Shown here: positions 49,040 through 59,062 of the stretch, piece after piece
How positions within the stretch are numbered: position 1 is the stretch's first letter
Layout of the letters: each line of letters begins with the position of its first letter
Program-made: the position numbers and the translations under genes
The notes under the pieces: model-generated
What the model saw: the letters and a program-made list of their open reading frames with translations, nothing else
Database searches by the model: none
What the model was told of the DNA's origin: nothing
DNA from: Asaia astilbis JCM 15831
GTDB lineage: Bacteria; Pseudomonadota; Alphaproteobacteria; Acetobacterales; Acetobacteraceae
Direction: 5' to 3'
NCBI RefSeq assembly: GCF_000613845.1
Contig: NZ_BAJT01000011.1
Coordinates: 62,001 to 126,000, forward strand
Length of the DNA stretch: 64,000 nucleotides

Positions 49040-50559
49040 TCAAGCATCGTCGAAGGTTACAGCGGCCTCGCACATCTCTTTTGGTCGCCCGGCGGCTGCG
49101 ATCCCCACGATTTTACCGTCTTCGGCAAGATATCGGGCAGTGAAATCGAAACGCTTGGGGTCACCATCAATGTTGACCTGCGCAAATTTGCGAGGCCAGC
49201 CGAGATGCTCGATCTTGCGATCATATTGCTGGGTCCAGAACCACGGTGTCGACAAGGTGCCCGGCGTCAGACCGAGCATGGCACGAGCAGCGATGCAGGC
49301 TTGGCTTTGCGCCGTGCGCCAGTGCTCGATGCGATAGCGCTCACCATCGTGCAGAACGCTCGCAATATCCCCCGCAGCATAGATCTGCGGTGCAACCCGC
49401 ATGGCGTCATCGACCTCGACCCCGCCATTTTCGCTCACCAGATGCCCGGGCAGGTAATCGACAACAGGCTGCGCGCCGATACCGATCAGAACAAGGTCTG
49501 CCTTGATCTCGCTTCCATCATCGAGCGTAACGGATTCGACGCGCTCGGCGCCCTTGATGGCCTTGGCGCTGCAAAACGGGACAAAGGCCACGCCCTTGCT
49601 CTCATGCAGGCTGCGCATCTCAACACCGACATCGCGCCCGAGCTGGGCCTGAAACGGCAGCTCGCTCTTGGACAGAACGGTCACGCCAGCCCCCCGCTTG
49701 CGCAGGGCCGCAGCCGCTTCCATGCCGATGAACCCGGCACCGATCACGACCACGCTCGTATTTTCCGAGACTGTCGCAATGATGGCCCTTGCATCTTCAG
49801 CACTCCGCAAAGTGTGCACCCCTGACAGTTCCACACCCGGAATATCGATGCTTCTGGCGCCGGCCCCGGTCGCGAGGAGCACATGATCCGGGTTCAGCTC
49901 AGAGCCGCTCTCGAGCGTCAGCTTACGGGTTTCCACATCCAGTTTGACGACGCGATCGATCACGCGCTCGATACGCTGCTCGCGGTACCATGCCTCTGGT
50001 CGCAACGCCGGCGGTGTCGCGCCGGGATCGGGATTCCCCAGCGTCATCTTGCTCAGCGCCGTGCGATCATAAGGCAGTTCTTTTTCTGGACCGATCAGAA
50101 GAATACGCCCGGCATAGCCCTCCTCACGCAGCGTCACAGCGGCAGCAATCGCGGCTGCCCCTGCCCCGATCAGGGCCACAGTCTGATCTGCCTGTTTGGG
50201 CTCTGGCGCGTCGCGCTTGATCGCGACCTTGCCGACCAGAACGCGCCCGTCATGAATCTCCACCGGATAACGGGCGAGAGGGTCGAGCGCGGGTGGCTCG
50301 ATCAGGCGTCCGGTTTCAGCCGAAAAGCTGGCCTTGTGCCAAGGGCAGACCAGCTGCACGTCGCCTGATGCGATTTGCACGCCACGCCCTGCTCCATCGG
50401 TGCGCCCTTATGGGGGCATTTACCGTCGAAGGCTCTGACCTCATCGCCGGAGCGATAAAGAACGAGCGCCTTCTCGCCGATGGAAACAGGGGTGATCGCC
50501 TCGTTCTCAAGGTCGCTCAGGGCGAACACATCGGTCCAGTCCAGCAGGTCAGCGCTCAT
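49040..50559 (-). pseudogene. Rieske [2Fe-2S]/FAD-dependent pyridine nucleotide oxidoreductase fusion, one frameshift
   Basis: The product would be about 506 residues and resembles AIFM3-type or ferredoxin-reductase proteins. An N-terminal Rieske domain carries the ligands in CPHKGAPMEQG and VCPWHKASF. Next is an FAD domain (ALIGAGAAAIAAAVTLREEG), an NAD-binding domain (VVVIGAGFIGMEAAAAL) and YAAGDIASVL near the end. The shift at 50382-50383 (GG should be GGG on the coding strand) lies between the two Rieske ligand pairs, so an unfixed copy would lack a cluster. Electron transfer from NAD(P)H to an oxygenase or other acceptor is plausible; no partner is adjacent. Confidence 0.85.
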
Positions 50560-50686
50560 GTCACATCCAGTTCGCTCAGAGATTTCGGTAGCGGTGCTGA
50601 GTGCAACGTGAGCAAACCGATCCGGTTGAGCCCACGGCTTATTTTAAGCGCGGCCGAGCCTTTGAATGAGCATGGAAGACAGCCCT

Positions 50687-51472
50687 CTAGCTGCCGCTTC
50701 CCACCCCTTCGCTTAGGAGCCATTCCTGAACCGTGCGATTGGTGCGCCCGAAGGAGAGCGGCGTCACGCTGACATGATGGGCGGCAATCGCGGCGGTTTC
50801 ACTGCCTTGGGCATCCCCTTCATGATCGCGCTTGAGCTGCAACCAGTGATATGGAAGGCGGCGCATGTCGTCGCGCGTCACCACCTCGATGTCACGCAGA
50901 AAACCCTGACCCTGAGTGGTCACCTGCAGAGGTTTAGCTTCCTCCGGCGCGCAGGCAGGAAAATTGACGTTGAGGCAGGCCGGCTCGGGCAAAGGCTGAC
51001 GCGCCAAAGCCGAAATCACGCCAGGGGCCAGCGCACGGGCCGTCTCCCACGGAACCGCGTGCCCGCGGCTGAATGTCTGACTCAGCGCGATGGCAGGCAG
51101 ACCGAGCAACATCGCTGTCATGGCTGCGCCGACCGTGCCTGAGAACACGGTCTCCACCCCCAGATTGGCCCCTCGATTGATCCCGGAAAGAACAAGACTC
51201 GGCGGAGCATCTTGAAGGATACGTCTTAGGGCAATCGCCACGCAGTCCCCCGGTGTGCCGGTGACAGCGAAACGCTTCGGTCCATGCTCATGGATACGCA
51301 GCGGGTCATGCAGGCTGAGCGCATGGGAGATACCACTCTGATCCTTGCTGGGTGCCACGACCCAGACATCGTCGCTCAATTGGGATGCGACATCGATCAG
51401 CACGGCAAGACCCGGTGCGTCGATTCCATCGTCATTGGTCAGTAACACGCGCTCAAACATGGACCTGCTCAT
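50687..51472 (-). CDS. surE: 5'/3'-nucleotidase SurE
   Basis: A 261-residue stationary-phase survival phosphatase that removes phosphate from nucleoside monophosphates. The metal site is LLTNDDGIDAPG. SGINRGANLGVETVFSGTVGAAM (in part) and LNVNFPA are characteristic. ATG 51472 or ATG 51460 could be the start. In many alphaproteobacteria surE follows serS directly; here it is about 13 kb away and lies next to the Rieske/FAD gene. Confidence 0.92.
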   Translation of the reverse strand: MSRSMFERVLLTNDDGIDAPGLAVLIDVASQLSDDVWVVAPSKDQSGISHALSLHDPLRIHEHGPKRFAVTGTPGDCVAIALRRILQDAPPSLVLSGINRGANLGVETVFSGTVGAAMTAMLLGLPAIALSQTFSRGHAVPWETARALAPGVISALARQPLPEPACLNVNFPACAPEEAKPLQVTTQGQGFLRDIEVVTRDDMRRLPYHWLQLKRDHEGDAQGSETAAIAAHHVSVTPLSFGRTNRTVQEWLLSEGVGSGS

Positions 51473-51519
51473 CCCGAACTCCCTCTCCGTCCCCACAACA
51501 AGGACCAGTCAAACACAGA

Positions 51520-51545
51520 AAAACCCGGCACAAAGGCCGGGTTTT
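51520..51545. terminator. Terminator between the DUF2076 gene and surE
   Basis: A 10-base perfect stem (51520-51529 with 51536-51545) with a 6-base loop, AAAA on one side and TTTT on the other, works as a terminator in both directions. It follows the DUF2076 stop at 51598 on the minus strand. Confidence 0.85.
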
Positions 51546-51597
51546 CCACAATCGATGTCACAAAGGCGACAGGCAGTCTCGCGTGTCGGGACTGCGA

Positions 51598-52350
51598 TCA
51601 GAACGAGTCATCGCCCCAACCGCCACCGCTATCGCCACCACCCCAGCCGCCGGCGTCATAATCCTGCCCGGCATCCTGGCCACCGCCAGCAAACGGGTCG
51701 TTGCTGCCGGAGTCACCGTAGTTATTGTTGATGATTGTCTCACCGCCGCCACCAAAACCACCAGCATCCGCGCCGTGATGACCCGAGAACAGGCCCTCAA
51801 TGGCGTTTGCTGCGAGCATACCGCCAGCGACACCCGTCGCCGTCGTCAGGGCGGAACCGAGGAAGCCAGAACCACGCTGCTGGAACATACCGGCCGAATA
51901 ACCCGGCGGCATGGAAGCCTGCTGGGCCGGACCATAGCCGTAACCAGGCTGACCGCCCTGCTGGGGCTGACCACCCCAGCCCGGAGGCGGGCCAGCCTGC
52001 TGCTGGCGATTGCCGCCGCCACCGAAAAGTCCACCGAACAGGCCACCACCGCCCTGCGGGCGCTGCTGCTGCGCCTGCTGGAGCTGGGACTGAGCCTGCT
52101 GCAGCTGGAATTCGAGCTGACGAATGCGGTTCTGCGCTTCGGCAAGAGCCACTTCCTGCACAACGGCCATCTGCGTCACGCGGTAGCGCGCCTCAGGATA
52201 TTTCTGGAAATTGTCCGCAATCCAGCGATCCGCTTCGGGATCGACGGGCGGCAGATTGGCCGGGGCCTGAGAGCCACCAAACCCGCTATTCGGCGCACCG
52301 CCGACGCGGGCAACGAATTGCGAAATAAGATCACGCTCTTGCTGGTTCAT
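51598..52350 (-). CDS. DUF2076-family Gly/Gln-rich protein
   Basis: A 250-residue protein with a DUF2076 N-terminal domain (ERDLISQFVARVGGA and DRWIADNFQKYPEARYRVTQ). A Gln-rich coiled-coil region (QLEFQLQQAQSQLQQAQQQ) follows, then a Gly/Gln/Pro-rich disordered stretch, a hydrophobic glycine-rich patch (GSALTTATGVAGGMLAANAIE) and a Gly/Asp tail. ATG 52350 has a GGAGA site; the open frame runs further upstream without support. The family has no well-established function; a periplasmic or membrane-associated role is often suggested. Confidence 0.82.
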   Translation of the reverse strand: MNQQERDLISQFVARVGGAPNSGFGGSQAPANLPPVDPEADRWIADNFQKYPEARYRVTQMAVVQEVALAEAQNRIRQLEFQLQQAQSQLQQAQQQRPQGGGGLFGGLFGGGGNRQQQAGPPPGWGGQPQQGGQPGYGYGPAQQASMPPGYSAGMFQQRGSGFLGSALTTATGVAGGMLAANAIEGLFSGHHGADAGGFGGGGETIINNNYGDSGSNDPFAGGGQDAGQDYDAGGWGGGDSGGGWGDDSF

Positions 52351-52602
52351 GGGGATGACTCTCCATCCGGTCAAAATGGTTACGGCGTACAATGTGGTCG
52401 GAGGCCGAAAGAGTTGCAAGAGGGCCATGACGGGAGGCGACACGCCGTTACCTTGCACGGAAAGCTCCCGGCAGGCTCGCGCCGTCCTGCCCCGGTACGC
52501 TCGGAATGGCCATGAATGCACACCGAACTCTGCTAGGACCCAGGCTGGCCGGGCAAAGGAAACAGGTCTACAGCCAGTCTCCATGACGGGAGTTCATGGA
52601 TC

Positions 52603-53472
52603 ATGATCGACATCCAGCCTTTGGCGATATTGCGAGAAATTCATCGCACAGGAAGTGTGACGCAAGCTGCCGAGCAGCTTTGCCTGACACAATCCGCCGT
52701 CAGCCATGCCATTCGCCGGTTCGAGACCCGCCATGCGGTCAAGCTGCTCGAGCGTGAGGGAAACAAGCTGCGCTTCACTCTGGCTGGTGAGTATCTTCTC
52801 GGGCTCGCACAGCGTGTTCTGCCCCAGCTCGAACATGGCGCCCACGTGCTGGAGGATTATGCGCGCGGGCGACGCGGCTCGATCCGGATCGGGATGGAAT
52901 GTCACCCCTGTCAGGATTGGCTGATGCAGGTGTCGATCCTTTTCTTGCGGCCTGGCCAGATGTCGATCTCGACGTGACGACGGCCTTTCAGTTCGGCGGG
53001 CTGAGCGCCTTTTAGGGCATGAAATCGACATTCTCGTCACGCCGGACCCGATCGAGCGCCCGGAGCTCACCTTCACGCCTGTGTTCGATTATGAGCTCGT
53101 TCTCGCCGTTGCCGACACACATCCTCTGGCGCAAAAACATCATGTCGACGCGAAAGATCTCACAACCGAGACCCTGATTACCTACCCGTTTCTCGCGAGC
53201 GGCTGGATATCTACACCCGGTTTCTCGTGCCCGCCCATGCCCAACCACAGCGCCACCAGACCGTCGAGACAACCGACCTCATGCTGCGCCTCGTCGCATC
53301 CGGACGCGCCGTCAGCGCAACACCGGATTGGCTGCTTCGCAAAGCCAAAGGGGTGAAAGGAGTCAGGATCGGTGAGGGCATTCTCAAATCCATCCATCTT
53401 GGGCACCGCGCGGGCATGGCACCGCCCTATCTGGAGGGCTTCATTAACCTGGCCGCCAGCGTCGAGATTTGA
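52603..53472 (+). pseudogene. metR: MetR-like LysR-family transcriptional regulator, three frameshifts
   Basis: The product would be about 290 residues. An N-terminal winged helix-turn-helix (REIHRTGSVTQAAEQLCLTQ, SAVSHAIRRFE) is followed by a MetR-like effector domain (IRIGMECHPCQDWL, PVFDYELVLAVADTHPLAQ, DLMLRLVASGRAVSATPDWL). Shifts occur near 52930 (GG, expected GGG), at 53010-53013 (T4, expected T5) and near 53190 (one base lost). Sequence similarity to MetR, which is activated by homocysteine, and the adjacent methionine synthase genes both point to regulation of mesX-mesD. This is inference, but strong. Confidence 0.85.
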
Positions 53473-53573
53473 GGAAAACAATCGGCGCCGGGCTCACAAC
53501 GCTCTTTAGGACAACTCCGAGACAACACGCCTCCAAACGCGACAGGAGCGCCCGGAACATTTCACCTTAGCGA

Positions 53574-53592
53574 TCATGACAATGAGTCATGA
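53574..53592. promoter_or_regulatory. Candidate operator upstream of mesX
   Basis: A perfect inverted repeat TCATGAC-N5-GTCATGA lies about 130 bases before the mesX start, just upstream of an AT-rich segment (53595-53630) that could hold the promoter. LysR-type regulators bind dyads like this, so it may be the MetR site, though it does not match the enterobacterial TGAA-N5-TTCA consensus. Confidence 0.45.
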
Positions 53593-53718
53593 GTAGGCGA
53601 ATTATTATCATTTGTTTTCATAATATCCCTGCCGGATAACCGGGTCTCGCTCGCACCGCGCAGCGACAGGAAGAGCGTGGCGCGGAAGACAGGATCCAGA
53701 AGGGGATACCCGCCCATC

Positions 53719-54696
53719 ATGACCCAAGATTTCGCCTTCACGTTAAGAAGCCTTCGCTTTGACGAAAACTATGCGCCCGCCCCCGGCACAAGACTGACAA
53801 CCAATTTCGCCAATCTGGCACGAGGCGAGTCCCGTCAGGACAATCTTCGCGCTGCCCTGCGTATGATCGATCATCGCTTCAACAATCTTGCACGCTGGGA
53901 CAACCCAGAGGGTGATCGCTATGCGCTGGAGCTCGATATCGTTTCCATCGAGATGACGATCGGCGGTTCCGATGAGAGCTTCCCGGCAATCGAGCTTCTG
54001 AAAACGACCATCCTGGACCGCGTCACCGGGAAACGCGTCGATGGCATCATCGGCAATAATTTCTCATCCTATGTGCGCGATTACGATTTCAGCGTGCTTT
54101 TGCCAGAGCATAATCGCGAGCGTGACGGGTTTTCCGTACCGGAAGATTTCGGGGTGCTGCATGGCAGGATTTTTCAGGCCTTCATCGCCTCCGATCTTTA
54201 CCGGGCGCATTTCGCCAAGCCTCCCGTGATCTGCCTGAGCGTGTCGGAAAACAGGACCTATACCCGCGCCACCAACAAGCATCCCGTTCTCGGTGCCGAA
54301 TACACAGCTGATGAGGCGTCTCTGACCGAGCGCTATTTCGGCAAGATGGGGCTGCAGGTGCGTTACTTCATGCCGCCCGGCGCTGTGGCACCGCTCGCCT
54401 TTTATTTTAGCGGCGATCTGCTGAATGACTACACCCCACTCGAACTGATCAGCACCATCAGCACGATGGAGACCTTTCAGCGCATCTACCGCCCCGAGAT
54501 CTACAACGCGAATTCCGCGGCATCCGAGCGCTACAAGCCCAGCCTCAAACAGAGCGATTTCTCGAACACCCGCGTCGTTTACGACCGCGAAGAGCGCACA
54601 CGCCTCGCAACCGAACAGGGCAAATTTGCAGGCGAGCATTTCATTGCCCCTCACAAAGCCTTTCTCGACCGATGGTCGACCCATTTCGCCGCCTGA
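53719..54696 (+). CDS. mesX: MesX (DUF1852), partner of the folate-independent methionine synthase MesD
   Basis: A 325-residue soluble protein of the DUF1852 family. It begins MTQDFAFTLRSLRFDENY and contains IGGSDESFPAIELLKTTILD and ICLSVSENRTYTRATNKHPV (each in part typical of the family). In other bacteria it is encoded next to, and required with, the core-MetE protein MesD. The pair methylates homocysteine without methyl-folate or cobalamin and needs oxygen. Its own chemistry is not settled. ATG 53719 is chosen from homology; the frame extends to 53677. The mesD gene follows 48 bases later. Confidence 0.88.
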   Translation: MTQDFAFTLRSLRFDENYAPAPGTRLTTNFANLARGESRQDNLRAALRMIDHRFNNLARWDNPEGDRYALELDIVSIEMTIGGSDESFPAIELLKTTILDRVTGKRVDGIIGNNFSSYVRDYDFSVLLPEHNRERDGFSVPEDFGVLHGRIFQAFIASDLYRAHFAKPPVICLSVSENRTYTRATNKHPVLGAEYTADEASLTERYFGKMGLQVRYFMPPGAVAPLAFYFSGDLLNDYTPLELISTISTMETFQRIYRPEIYNANSAASERYKPSLKQSDFSNTRVVYDREERTRLATEQGKFAGEHFIAPHKAFLDRWSTHFAA

Positions 54697-54744
54697 AACC
54701 CCTCGTCTGACTTCCCGCTCCCCATTCCCGGAAAATTACACATC

Positions 54745-55776
54745 ATGACCAAGCTTCTCCCAACGGCGACCGCTGGCAGCCTGCCCAAACCCTCCTGGCT
54801 CGCAGAGCCCGAAAAACTCTGGTCTCCCTGGAAAATGGAAGGCGAAGCCCTGCTCGAAGCCAAGCAGGACGCGCTTCGGGTGTCTTTGCTCGAGCAACAG
54901 GTGGCGGGGATCGATATCGTCAGCGATGGCGAACAGAGCCGTCAGCATTTCGTCACGACCTTTATCGAGCACCTTGCGGGCGTCGATTTTGAAAAGCGTG
55001 AGACAGTCACCATCCGCAACCGCTACGAAGCCAGCGTGCCAACCGTTGTCAGTGCCGTCTCCCGTGAGAAACCGGTTTTTGTCGAAGACGCCAAGTTCCT
55101 GCGCCAGCAGACCAAGGCACCCATCAAATGGGCCCTGCCCGGCCCTATGACGATGATCGATACGCTCTACGACGCCCACTATAAGAGCCGTGAGAAACTG
55201 GCCTGGGAGTTTGCCGCCATTCTCAACGCAGAGGCTAAAGAACTTGAACAGGCGGGCGTGGATATCATCCAGTTCGACGAACCTGCCTTCAATGTCTTTT
55301 TCGATGAGGTTAATGACTGGGGCATTGCTGCGCTGGAGCGCGCCATCGAAGGGCTCAAATGCCAGACCGCCGTGCATATCTGCTACGGCTACGGCATCAA
55401 GGCCAATACGGACTGGAAAAAGACCCTCGGCCATGAGTGGCGCCAATATGAGCAGATTTTCCCCAGGCTGCAGAACTCGGCCATCGATCTCGTCTCGCTG
55501 GAATGCCAGAACTCGCACGTGCCGATGGAGCTGATCGAGCTGCTTCGTGGCAAGAAGGTCATGGTGGGCGCCATCGATGTGGCAAGCAACCGGATCGAAA
55601 CGCCGGAAGAAGTCGCCGCCACCCTACGCAAGGCACTGCAATACGTCGACGCAGCCAATCTCTGCCCCTGCACAAATTGCGGCATGGCCCCGCTTTCTCG
55701 CGGTGTGGCCAGAGGCAAACTCAATGCCCTGGCAGCAGGCGCCGAGATTGTGCGCAAAGAGCTGGTCTGCAGCTGA
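54745..55776 (+). CDS. mesD: MesD, core-MetE-type folate-independent methionine synthase
   Basis: A 343-residue protein with only the C-terminal catalytic barrel of MetE and no N-terminal folate domain. TATAGSLPKPSWL opens the barrel. Candidate zinc ligands are His-Cys in VHICYGYG and the Cys residues in CPCTNCGMAP. DIIQFDEPAFNV and GAIDVASNRIETPEEV are the substrate-binding loops. Together with MesX it should transfer a methyl group from an unidentified donor to homocysteine. Family knowledge: such pairs replace MetE/MetH in some aerobic proteobacteria. It is preceded by metR-mesX, giving a complete regulated unit. Confidence 0.9.
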   Translation: MTKLLPTATAGSLPKPSWLAEPEKLWSPWKMEGEALLEAKQDALRVSLLEQQVAGIDIVSDGEQSRQHFVTTFIEHLAGVDFEKRETVTIRNRYEASVPTVVSAVSREKPVFVEDAKFLRQQTKAPIKWALPGPMTMIDTLYDAHYKSREKLAWEFAAILNAEAKELEQAGVDIIQFDEPAFNVFFDEVNDWGIAALERAIEGLKCQTAVHICYGYGIKANTDWKKTLGHEWRQYEQIFPRLQNSAIDLVSLECQNSHVPMELIELLRGKKVMVGAIDVASNRIETPEEVAATLRKALQYVDAANLCPCTNCGMAPLSRGVARGKLNALAAGAEIVRKELVCS

Positions 55777-56105
55777 AAACGCGCCGGAAGGAAGTAGTTT
55801 TGAGGCTTGCAACATGGCTACTTTCTTCTCCGCACGACGGAGCATGAAGGAGAGGCTCCCTCATGGTTGTCACCAGCCCTGGTCGGTCCACGTTCCGGAA
55901 AATGTCGACCCAGACCTGCGAGAAAACGCACCTGACGCAGGCCACTGACTATGACTGGCTATGTTTGCCGTCGAGCAAAATGCCCCTTCCAAGTATCTCG
56001 TCATGCTGGCGATCCATCACTCAGATCCGACTGACCGCACGCGATTGGCTTGTTACCGTCATCGGAGTAGAACGGATCGACTGAACAAGACCGGAGCCTC
56101 GATCC
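55777..56105 (+). other. Leader region between mesD and glyQ
   Basis: About 330 bases. A 44-codon open frame (55814-55948) is possible but has no family features, and a longer overlapping frame continues into glyQ in another phase. No terminator for mesD or clear promoter for glyQ was found. Confidence 0.35.
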
Positions 56106-56993
56106 TTGACCCCCTTGCCCGAAAACGGCGGACGCCCCATTTCCTTTCAGGATCTGATCCTGCGCCTGCATCAGTTCTGGTCGGCCCAGGGCTGCGCCCT
56201 GCTCCAGCCCTACGACACCGAGCTGGGTGCGGGCACGCTCTCGCCGCATACAACGTTACGCGCATTGGGACGCAAGCCGTGGAAGGCCGCCTATGTGCAG
56301 CCCTGCCGCCGCCCGTCGGACGGACGCTATGGCGAAAACCCGAACCGGCTTCAGCATTATTATCAGTATCAGGTGCTGCTCAAGCCGACGCCGGAAGATA
56401 GCCAGCGCCTTCTGCTGGACAGCTATCGCGCCATCGGGATCGACCCGGAAAAGCACGATATCCGCTTTGTGGAAGACGATTGGGAAAACCCGACCATCGG
56501 TGCCTGGGGTCTGGGTTGGGAAGTCTGGTGTGACGGCATGGAGGTGACGCAGTTCACCTATTTCCAGCAGGTCGGCGGCATACCGACAGTCGTCCCCTCG
56601 ACTGAGCTGACCTATGGGCTCGAGCGTCTGGCCATGTACGTGCAGGGCGTCGAAAATGTCTATGACCTCGATTTCAACGGTCAGGGACTGAAATACGGCG
56701 ATGTTTTTCTGCGGGCTGAGCAGGATTATTCACGCCATAATTTCGAACTGGCCGATACCGAGATGCTGATGCGGCATTTCCGCGACGCAGAAGCCGAGTC
56801 CGTGCGTCTGGCAGAGGCCGGTGTGGCCCAGCCTGCCTATGATCAGTGCCTCAAGGCGAGCCACCTGTTCAACCTGCTCGACTCCCGTGGCGTGATCTCG
56901 GTGTCGGAACGTGCCTCCTATATCGGGCGCGTCCGGACCCTCGCAAAGCTGAGCTGCGAAACCTGGCTTGCTGCCGACGAGGAGTCAAAATAA
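56106..56993 (+). CDS. glyQ: Glycine-tRNA ligase alpha subunit
   Basis: A 295-residue catalytic subunit of the bacterial alpha2-beta2 GlyRS. Landmarks: [63 protein letters not shown] (in part) and [13 protein letters not shown]. The start appears to be TTG 56106 with a GGAG element upstream. It overlaps the glyS start by one base (TAATG), so translation is coupled. Confidence 0.94.
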   Translation: MTPLPENGGRPISFQDLILRLHQFWSAQGCALLQPYDTELGAGTLSPHTTLRALGRKPWKAAYVQPCRRPSDGRYGENPNRLQHYYQYQVLLKPTPEDSQRLLLDSYRAIGIDPEKHDIRFVEDDWENPTIGAWGLGWEVWCDGMEVTQFTYFQQVGGIPTVVPSTELTYGLERLAMYVQGVENVYDLDFNGQGLKYGDVFLRAEQDYSRHNFELADTEMLMRHFRDAEAESVRLAEAGVAQPAYDQCLKASHLFNLLDSRGVISVSERASYIGRVRTLAKLSCETWLAADEESK

Positions 56994-59062
56994 TGGCTGA
57001 ATTCCTTCTCGTTCTCGATTGCGAGGAAATTCCTGCCCGTATGCAGGAAACGGGCGCTCAGGATCTGGCGCGCCTTGTCTCAGAAGCTCTGGCACCGCTT
57101 GCACCGCGTGACGTGACGCCGTTCTGGGGCGCGCGCCGCATCGGCGTTACCCTGCAGATTGCCGAGAAAATTGCCGAAAGCACCCAGTCCGAACGCGGAC
57201 CACGAGAGAGCGCACCGGAACAGGCGCTTGCCGGGTTCCTCCGCAAGCATGGGGCCGACCGGGAAGCCCTCGTGCTCGAAAACGGTTTCTGGGTGCTCAA
57301 CCGCACGCTGCCCGCCATCGGGGCAGCCCAGCGTATTGCCGAGACAATCCCGGCCCTGCTCTGGCGCTTCCCATGGCCGAAATCCATGCGTTGGGGCCAT
57401 GGCAGCGCCTTTACCTGGGTGCGCCCACTGCGCCGGATCATCTGTCTGCTCGATGGCGCCCTCGTGCCGTTCAGCCTCGCGACAGAAAATGACGATGCCC
57501 ATGGTCTGGCTTCCGGCACCGAGACCGAAGGCCATCGCTTCATGGCGCCGGAAGCTTTTGCCGTCACGTCTTACGCTCAGCTGCAAACCGAGCTTTTTGC
57601 CCGCAAGATCGTGCTCGACCCGGCGCAACGTCTGGCGATTATCCGCGACGGCTTGCAGGCACAGGCCGATGCCGCCGGTCTGACACTGGTGCAGGACGAC
57701 AAGCTGGTTGAGGAAGTCTCGGGACTGGCCGAATGGCCCGTGGCGCTGCTTGGGCGTATCGACGACGCCTATATGGATCTGCCGCCCGAAGTGATGCAGG
57801 TCTCAATGCGGATCAACCAGCGCTATTTCGCGCTGCGTACTGCCGACGGTAAAGCCGCTCCGCATTTCGCATTTATCGCGAATATGGCCTTCGCCGATGA
57901 CGGTGCCCTGACGATTGCAGGCAATGAGCGCGTTCTCCGCGCGCGCTTTGCCGATGCCCGGCACTTCTGGGATCTCGATCGCAAGACAAGACTTGCGGAC
58001 CGTGTTGCTGCGCTCGACGCTGTCACCTTCCACGCCAGGCTTGGCAGCCAGGGTGCACGCGTCCAGCGCATCGTCGCCATGGCCGGGGTCGTCGCCAAAG
58101 CCATGGGTCTGGAGGAAACGGCCTGCGAGCAGGCGCAGCGCGCCGCCCTTCTGGCCAAGGCCGATCTCACAACCGGCATGGTCGGTGAATTCCCCGAGCT
58201 TCAGGGCATCATGGGCAGCTATTATGCCCGCCATGACGAGGAAGGCGATGAAGTCGCCGATGCGGTCGCCGAGCATTACATGCCACGCGGCCTGAACGAC
58301 GACACACCGCGTGCGCCGGTTTCCGTTGCCGTTGCGCTGGCCGATCGTCTGGATCTGCTGACGGCGTTCTTTGCCATGGGTGAAACCCCGAGCGGCTCGG
58401 GCGACCCCTATGCGCTGCGCCGTGCCGCTCTGGGTGTCATCCGGATCATCCGCGATAATGGGCTGCGTCTGGATCTGACGGCTCTGATCGCCCAGGCAGC
58501 AACACATCTGCCTGAAGATCTGCGTGACGGTGGTGAGCTCCCCGCTCTACCCGGCTTCCTTGCCGAGCGTCTGCGTGTGCAGCTCCGAAGCGAGGGGAAG
58601 CGTCATGACGTTCTCGCTGCCGTTCTGGCAGGCGGACTGGACGGCGATCTGGTGCGGCTCCTTGCCCGCACCTCCGCGCTGGCCGAGATGGTCGTGACCG
58701 ATGACGGGCGGAATCTTCTGGCGGCAGGCAAGCGCGCCGCCAATATCCTGCGTATTGAAAACCGCAAGGACGGTCCGCATCAGGGCGAACCGGACAATGC
58801 ACTTTATGTGCAGGATGAGGAGCGTGCTCTGGGTGAAGCGCTGGCCTCGGCCCGGGAGACAATCCACGCCGCACTCGAACAGGAGCGCTTTGCCGACGCC
58901 ATGATCGGAGCAGCCGCCCTGCGTCCTGTTCTCGACCGCTTTTTCGAAGTTGTCACCGTCAACGATCCCGAGCCCGCGCGCCGTCTGAACCGTCTGCGTC
59001 TTCTGGGTCAGATCGGCGCTACCCTGACTGAAATCGCCGATTTCAGTCAGATCGAAGGTTAA
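56993..59062 (+). CDS. glyS: Glycine-tRNA ligase beta subunit
   Basis: A 689-residue tRNA-binding partner of GlyQ. It opens with FLLVLDCEEIPARMQ, near the usual LLEIGTEELP-type start. PWPKSMRWG, QVSMRINQRYFALR, HFWDLDRKTRL and the C-terminal DALR-like region (FFEVVTVNDPEPARRLNRL) follow. The ATG at 56993 is fixed by the overlap with glyQ. Its 3' end overlaps the following gene on the opposite strand by 4 bases. Confidence 0.95.
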   Translation: MAEFLLVLDCEEIPARMQETGAQDLARLVSEALAPLAPRDVTPFWGARRIGVTLQIAEKIAESTQSERGPRESAPEQALAGFLRKHGADREALVLENGFWVLNRTLPAIGAAQRIAETIPALLWRFPWPKSMRWGHGSAFTWVRPLRRIICLLDGALVPFSLATENDDAHGLASGTETEGHRFMAPEAFAVTSYAQLQTELFARKIVLDPAQRLAIIRDGLQAQADAAGLTLVQDDKLVEEVSGLAEWPVALLGRIDDAYMDLPPEVMQVSMRINQRYFALRTADGKAAPHFAFIANMAFADDGALTIAGNERVLRARFADARHFWDLDRKTRLADRVAALDAVTFHARLGSQGARVQRIVAMAGVVAKAMGLEETACEQAQRAALLAKADLTTGMVGEFPELQGIMGSYYARHDEEGDEVADAVAEHYMPRGLNDDTPRAPVSVAVALADRLDLLTAFFAMGETPSGSGDPYALRRAALGVIRIIRDNGLRLDLTALIAQAATHLPEDLRDGGELPALPGFLAERLRVQLRSEGKRHDVLAAVLAGGLDGDLVRLLARTSALAEMVVTDDGRNLLAAGKRAANILRIENRKDGPHQGEPDNALYVQDEERALGEALASARETIHAALEQERFADAMIGAAALRPVLDRFFEVVTVNDPEPARRLNRLRLLGQIGATLTEIADFSQIEG

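Noticed and set aside
51352..52515. 387-codon open frame on the plus strand
   Set aside because: It is a shadow of surE and the low-complexity DUF2076 gene; composition is repetitive and arginine-rich.
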